DNA of 6,946 nt, from positions 1 to 6,946 of the forward strand of contig CAZSSP010000069.1 of NCBI GenBank assembly GCA_964609695.1. Reading direction: 5' to 3'. The position numbers were made by a program, and so were the translations under genes. Origin of the DNA: JAGNHS01 sp964609695. GTDB taxonomy: Bacteria; Bdellovibrionota; UBA2428. This document shows positions 5,665 through 6,946 of the stretch, one piece after another. Each line of letters begins with the position of its first letter. The stretch's first letter is position 1. The notes beneath the pieces were generated by a model. It was not told where the DNA came from. It worked only from the letters and a program-made list of their open reading frames with translations, and searched no databases.

Positions 5665-6079
5665 TTTGTTTTTCTCCTTTAAAGTAAAGAATCAAGGCAA
5701 TCAGCTCCAAAGTAACGAATGTCGCATGGATTGAAATGCTAAGTTTAATTGTTGAAGATCCCATAACTTGATGGATCTGCTCGTACATTAGAATCAACGT
5801 CGTAGGTGGAATCAAATGCATCACCAGACCAATTATATCGAATACATAAAACTTTTCTATTTTAGATCCAATAATAAGAGTCACTCCGACCAAGGCCGCT
5901 AACAAATATGCCTGCATAAAGCCAACTTCAGGAAATGGATTTTGATAAAGGAATTGAAATGGTCCCTGAATTTCAATTTTGGTTGCAACAAATGATGCAG
6001 TGGCGTTTGCCATACCCAATAGAAACAATAATACCCCATGTGTTTTTAAAATCTTTTTCGCGATATTTCGAAAGTTCAT
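5648..6079 (-). CDS. Four-helix integral membrane protein, first of two tandem paralogues
   Basis: This 143-residue protein has four predicted membrane helices at about 13-32, 53-71, 77-98 and 113-133. The start is ATG (6077-6079), with GGAAG (plus strand 6086-6090) six bases upstream. The ATG overlaps the TGA of the TetR gene as ATGA, which suggests coupled translation. Conserved positions shared with the following paralogue are KKILK (8-12), H14-G15, GPF-x-FL (39-44), A57-Y58, H88, H118 and E125. Three histidines at or in helices 1, 3 and 4 in both copies might bind a metal or heme, but this is only inference. I do not recognise the family. Being co-transcribed with a TetR regulator, it is a likely target of that regulator's control. 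Confidence 0.78.
   Translation of the reverse strand: MNFRNIAKKILKTHGVLLFLLGMANATASFVATKIEIQGPFQFLYQNPFPEVGFMQAYLLAALVGVTLIIGSKIEKFYVFDIIGLVMHLIPPTTLILMYEQIHQVMGSSTIKLSISIHATFVTLELIALILYFKGEKQSAMAK
5674..5678 (-). promoter_or_regulatory. Shine-Dalgarno fixing a GTG start inside the upstream gene
   Basis: On the minus strand AAAGGAGAAAAACAAAGTG places AGGAG nine bases before the GTG at 5664. It lies within the coding end of the upstream paralogue, so the second gene is probably translated by coupling. This decides for GTG at 5664, since no ATG in this frame lies nearby. Confidence 0.7.
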
Positions 6080-6663
6080 TTTTGACTTCCTTTCCTTGCT
6101 GATTCAGCAATTTGTATTGCAAGTTTGTTTATGTAATTTATGGATTCTTCCTCTGACATGTGTGCTTCGCTACGTAACAACATCCAGAATGAAGCTGACA
6201 GAATCACAGAGGTTTCTTTAACCAACTGATTTGCATTTTCACATCCCGCAAAAAGTTCACTGATGTATTTATGTTTTTCCTCAAGCCACTTTTGCCTTGA
6301 AAAACTTCCTAAAGGTGATCCTAGGTATGCTTTTATCAGTTCACTATTTTGATTAAACTTTGAAAAAAGGGTTTGAGCGTACAACGGCAGTTCATTTGTT
6401 TTTAACGTCTTTAAATCCTTATCCAATCCCAAGATTTTGTTCATCTTTCTGTTCAGTTCTTGAGATAGTCCTTCAAGTCCATCGAATATTCTGTAAAGAT
6501 GCCTTTCACTACAATCTGCTTTCTGTGCAAGTTTACGGAGACTAAATTCTTGCTTGTGCTTAACAAGCAGCTTTATTGTTAAATTTAATACGCGCTCTTT
6601 AAGCTCTGTAGCTTGCTCTGTTCTGCTTTTGCCATTGTATCTTCTAACTTGCGTTTTTCTCAT
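6076..6663 (-). CDS. TetR/AcrR-family transcriptional regulator
   Basis: At 195 residues this has the usual TetR length. The N-terminal DNA-binding domain holds the helix-turn-helix at about 41-66: FSLRKLAQKADCSERHLYRI, which matches the family pattern of 'S-x-R-x-I-A-x-x-A-G-V-S-x-x-x-L-Y-x-x-F-x-x-x-E-x-L', with a Cys-Ser in place of the common Val-Ser. Residues 70-195 are the all-helical ligand-binding and dimerisation domain, which differs widely in this family, so the inducer cannot be predicted. The start is ATG (6661-6663), which shares one base with the stop of the upstream cupin gene (TAATG); a weak GCAGG lies about nine bases upstream. The first 20 residues form a basic extension before helix 1. 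It probably controls its own operon, including the cupin gene and the two membrane proteins, but the promoter is outside the window. Confidence 0.9.
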   Translation of the reverse strand: MRKTQVRRYNGKSRTEQATELKERVLNLTIKLLVKHKQEFSLRKLAQKADCSERHLYRIFDGLEGLSQELNRKMNKILGLDKDLKTLKTNELPLYAQTLFSKFNQNSELIKAYLGSPLGSFSRQKWLEEKHKYISELFAGCENANQLVKETSVILSASFWMLLRSEAHMSEEESINYINKLAIQIAESARKGSQK

Positions 6664-6946
6664 TATAGAAACCTGCTTAAATAGCCCATGACCTTCATCA
6701 CAAAGTGCGGAGGATTTACAGAACTCACATGATGGTCATATTGTGAAATCACGCCGGCCAAATGAAGCATGGTTTTGGGTTCACCAATTTTTTTGAGTTT
6801 TCCGCTGTGTCCTAGTTCTTCTAGTGTTCGCATCATTTTTGTGAAATCTCCGCCAGGGGTTAAGCGGTATTTGAAAACACAGACATTATTACTTTTATTG
6901 GCATAGGTATGGGGGGTGTGTTTGGGAAAACAAACACTTTCGCCAG
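6663..6946 (-). CDS. Cupin-domain protein, C-terminal part (5' end outside window)
   Basis: On the minus strand a frame is open from the window edge (first full codon at 6944) to a TAA at 6663-6665, giving 93 residues. Residues 1-16 (GESVCFPKHTPHTYAN) fit cupin motif 2, G(X)5PXG(X)2H(X)3N, with His replacing the second Gly. H12 would be the third metal-binding histidine of a cupin. It is followed by a PGGDF stretch (30-34) and a helical segment, as often seen in Cupin_2 proteins related to quercetin dioxygenase and its relatives. Motif 1 with the other metal ligands lies outside the window, so metal binding and any enzyme activity cannot be judged. The stop overlaps the TetR start as TAATG, so the two are probably co-transcribed. 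The fold is likely a cupin; the substrate is unknown. Confidence 0.72.
   Translation of the reverse strand, partial: GESVCFPKHTPHTYANKSNNVCVFKYRLTPGGDFTKMMRTLEELGHSGKLKKIGEPKTMLHLAGVISQYDHHVSSVNPPHFVMKVMGYLSRFL

Noticed and set aside
5979..6545. Plus-strand ORFs (5979-6221, 6360-6545) opposite the membrane-protein and TetR genes
   Set aside because: Shadows of well-supported minus-strand genes.

Overview
The window is a 6.9 kb piece of an AT-rich bacterial genome, probably a draft or metagenome-derived assembly, because it contains a run of exactly 100 N (1410-1509). The host is most likely a Gram-negative bacterium. Several products carry signal peptides or membrane segments, there is a near-perfect proteobacterial-type Pho box, and starts are a mixture of ATG, GTG and TTG. 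Neighbouring RRM and SWIB proteins, plus large unrecognised secreted proteins, would suit Bdellovibrionota or a related delta-type lineage. That placement is inference; no rRNA or other phylogenetic marker is present.

Left part (1-1409): the 3' end of an unrecognised gene (+) meets a small secreted hypothetical protein (-) tail to tail across a stem-loop that contains both stop codons. Then two small nucleic-acid-binding genes lie in the same direction: an 84-aa single-RRM protein, and a SWIB-domain protein with a lysine-rich, histone H1-like N-terminal tail. The SWIB gene has a clear Shine-Dalgarno site, a candidate promoter and a leader hairpin. Its C-terminus is lost in the assembly gap.

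Centre (1510-5166): on the other side of the gap is a large gene on the minus strand (664 codons visible, C-terminus missing). It encodes an exported or membrane-anchored, helix- and coil-rich protein of unknown family. It is divergent from a plus-strand gene for a membrane-anchored TPM-domain (TLP18.3/Psb32/MOLO-1) protein with a TPR-like C-terminus. The 202-bp divergent intergenic region contains an 18-bp sequence matching the Pho box consensus at 17 positions, a TATAAC -10 candidate, and an 8+8 bp palindrome that includes the GTG start codon of the TPM gene. Together these suggest a phosphate-starvation-controlled TPM protein.

Right part (5251-6946): four minus-strand genes overlap one another and look like one operon. 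In transcription order they are a cupin-domain protein (5' end outside the window), a TetR-family regulator, and two four-helix membrane proteins that are diverged tandem paralogues. The two paralogues share three aligned histidines and a GPF-x-FL motif. The cupin gene is open to the window edge and was identified by reading its frame directly. The operon promoter lies outside the window.

No tRNA, rRNA, CRISPR array, insertion sequence or phage gene was seen. No stretch longer than about 200 bases lacks a gene, apart from the N gap.
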